Source: Thiocapsa sp. UBA6158 (lineage in GTDB: Bacteria; Pseudomonadota; Gammaproteobacteria; Chromatiales; Chromatiaceae). From it: a DNA stretch of 24,014 nt. Positions 22,668 through 24,014 of this stretch are shown piece by piece. Position 1 is the first letter of the stretch; every line of letters starts with the position of its first letter. The notes below the pieces were generated by a model. It had not been told where the DNA came from, did not search any database, and worked only from the letters and a program-made list of their open reading frames with translations. The stretch lies in assembly GCF_002423035.1 (NCBI RefSeq), contig NZ_DIUM01000113.1, forward strand, positions 1 through 24,014, read 5' to 3'. Both the position numbers and the translations under genes were made by a program.

Positions 22668-24014
22668 TCAGGACAAATCTTGTAACCGATTGACGCTCAG
22701 AATGTCCAGCTGTTTCAGCGCCAGACAGGTCGCCTCGGCGCCGGAGATGGTCGTGGTATAGCAGACCTTGTGCTGGAGCGCGGAGCGGCGGATCGCCGCC
22801 GAATCGGCGATGGCCTGAGAGCCCTCGGTCGTGTTGACGATAAAGTCGACCTCGTTGTTCTTGATCATATCGACGACATGCGGACGTCCCTCGGCGACCT
22901 TGTTGATACCGATACAGTCCAGACCAGCCTCGCGCACCGACTGTGCGGTGCCATGAGTGCCGTAGAGCGTAAAGCCGAAGGCGACGAGGTCGCGCGCAAC
23001 CCGGATCAGGCGTGCGCGGTCGGCCAGGCGAACGCTCAGGAGCGCCGTTCCGCCGAGTCGCGGCAAGAGCGTCCCCGCCCCTTCCTGCGCCTTGGCATAG
23101 GCCTCGCCGAAGGACTCGCCGACACCCATCACCTCGCCGGTGGACTTCATCTCGGGGCCGAGCTGGGTATCCACGCCCGGGAATTTGATGAAGGGGAAGA
23201 CCGCCTCTTTGACGAAATAGTGCTTGGGCATGCGCTCGCGACGCAAACCCTGCTCGGCGAGCGTCTTGCCGACCATGCAGCGCGCGGCGACCTTTGCGAG
23301 CGGCAAACCGATCGCCTTGGAAACGAAAGGGACGGTGCGGGAGGCACGCGGATTGACCTCGAGGATGTAGACATCCTCGCCCTTGACGGCGAACTGCGCA
23401 TTCATCAGGCCGACGACCTTCAGCGCGTGCGCCATCTGCGCCATCTGCTCGCGCATCCGATCCTGGATCGAGGGGGACAGGGTGTAGGGCGGCAGCGAGC
23501 AGGCCGAGTCCCCGGAGTGCACGCCGGCCTGTTCGATATGCTCCATGATGCCGCCGATCAGCACGTCCTTGCCGTCACAGATGGCATCGATATCGACCTC
23601 GATGGCGTCGTCGAGAAAACGATCGAGCAGGACCGGGGATTCGTTCGAGACCCGCACCGCCTCGCGCATATAACGGTTCAGCTCGGACTCGTCGTAGACG
23701 ATCTCCATCGCCCGCCCGCCCAGCACATAAGAGGGACGCACCACCAGCGGATAACCGATCCGGGTGGCCCGCTCGATCGCCTCGGCCTCGCTGCGCGCGG
23801 TCGCGTTCGGTGGTTGGCGGATCCCCAGCTCCTGGATCATCTGCTGGAAGCGCTCGCGATCCTCGGCCAGATCGATACTGTCCGGGCTGGTGCCGATGAT
23901 GGGCACGCCGGCGGCTTCCAGATCGCGCGCGAGCTTCAAGGGGGTCTGACCGCCGTATTGGACGATGACGCCGAGCGGCTTCTCCTTGGCGACGATCTCG
24001 AGCACGTCCTCCAG
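22668..24014 (-). CDS. carB: Carbamoyl-phosphate synthase large subunit, C-terminal part
   Basis: CarB makes carbamoyl phosphate from bicarbonate, ammonia (from CarA) and two ATP, for pyrimidine and arginine synthesis. The visible 448 codons hold the second ATP-grasp domain: VQYGGQTPLKLA, then LVVRPSYVLGGRAMEIVYD and FAVKGEDVYILEVNPRASRTVPFVSKA. The C-terminal MGS-like allosteric domain follows (about the last 130 residues: LYGTHGTAQSVREAGLDCIGINKVAEGRPHVVDMI, then VDFIVNTTEG), where UMP, IMP or ornithine act in characterised enzymes. The 5' end lies outside the window; the frame is open to the last base, so the apparent GTG at 24005 is not the start. The gene is intact as far as it can be seen. 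Confidence 0.97.
   Translation of the reverse strand: MEDVLEIVAKEKPLGVIVQYGGQTPLKLARDLEAAGVPIIGTSPDSIDLAEDRERFQQMIQELGIRQPPNATARSEAEAIERATRIGYPLVVRPSYVLGGRAMEIVYDESELNRYMREAVRVSNESPVLLDRFLDDAIEVDIDAICDGKDVLIGGIMEHIEQAGVHSGDSACSLPPYTLSPSIQDRMREQMAQMAHALKVVGLMNAQFAVKGEDVYILEVNPRASRTVPFVSKAIGLPLAKVAARCMVGKTLAEQGLRRERMPKHYFVKEAVFPFIKFPGVDTQLGPEMKSTGEVMGVGESFGEAYAKAQEGAGTLLPRLGGTALLSVRLADRARLIRVARDLVAFGFTLYGTHGTAQSVREAGLDCIGINKVAEGRPHVVDMIKNNEVDFIVNTTEGSQAIADSAAIRRSALQHKVCYTTTISGAEATCLALKQLDILSVNRLQDLS

Overview
The window is 24 kb of GC-rich, densely coding chromosomal DNA from a gammaproteobacterium. No rRNA, tRNA, transposase or phage gene was found. The recognisable neighbourhoods (dksA-gluQRS, lapB-pyrF, fmdB-aspS-nudB, carB-greA), the Pseudomonas/Chromatiales-like versions of the proteins and the many short palindromic repeats suggest a purple sulfur bacterium or close relative (Chromatiales). 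That placement is inference from protein character and gene order, not a database match.

Layout. 167-3014 (+): a cytochrome b561-type membrane protein, then dksA, gluQRS and yaeQ, with gluQRS and yaeQ overlapping by one base. 3088-6105 (-): galU, pyrF and lapB, which join sugar-nucleotide supply, pyrimidine synthesis and control of LPS synthesis; lapB has no lapA in front of it. 6385-7598 (+): a short-chain dehydrogenase followed closely by a small exported protein of unknown function. 7651-9087 (-): a receptor-like protein with an HBM sensor and a HAMP domain but no kinase, cyclase or chemotaxis output. 9297-12556 (+): a tightly overlapping pair, an FHA domain fused to a PPP-phosphatase fold that has lost most of its metal ligands, and a Na+/phosphate cotransporter with a PhoU-like tail. 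12710-14533 (-): an MsbA-like ABC exporter. 14784-17599 (+): a two-CBS-domain protein and an OafA-type membrane acyltransferase with an SGNH domain. 17596-20424 (-): nudB, aspS and an FmdB-type zinc-ribbon gene. 20883-21767 (+): a second short-chain dehydrogenase. 21950-24014 (-): greA and the 3' part of carB, which runs off the window.

How the genes work together. Most are housekeeping: the stringent response (dksA), transcript cleavage (greA), tRNA-Asp charging and modification (aspS, gluQRS), pyrimidine synthesis (carB, pyrF), folate synthesis (nudB) and envelope building (galU, lapB, acyltransferase, ABC exporter). The AspRS has the His/Gly pair associated with non-discriminating enzymes, so it may also serve tRNA-Asn.

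The least ordinary parts are three. First, the FHA/pseudophosphatase and Na/Pi transporter operon, with the output-less receptor divergent from it. Second, the intergenic DNA from 20.4 to 22.6 kb: an alternating set of TTAAACCG repeats, a paired-hairpin GTTGGGC element, a 91-bp element with perfect 15-bp inverted ends that contains the greA stop codon, and a single CRISPR-type repeat in the greA leader. Third, nested inverted repeats downstream of the CBS-domain gene.
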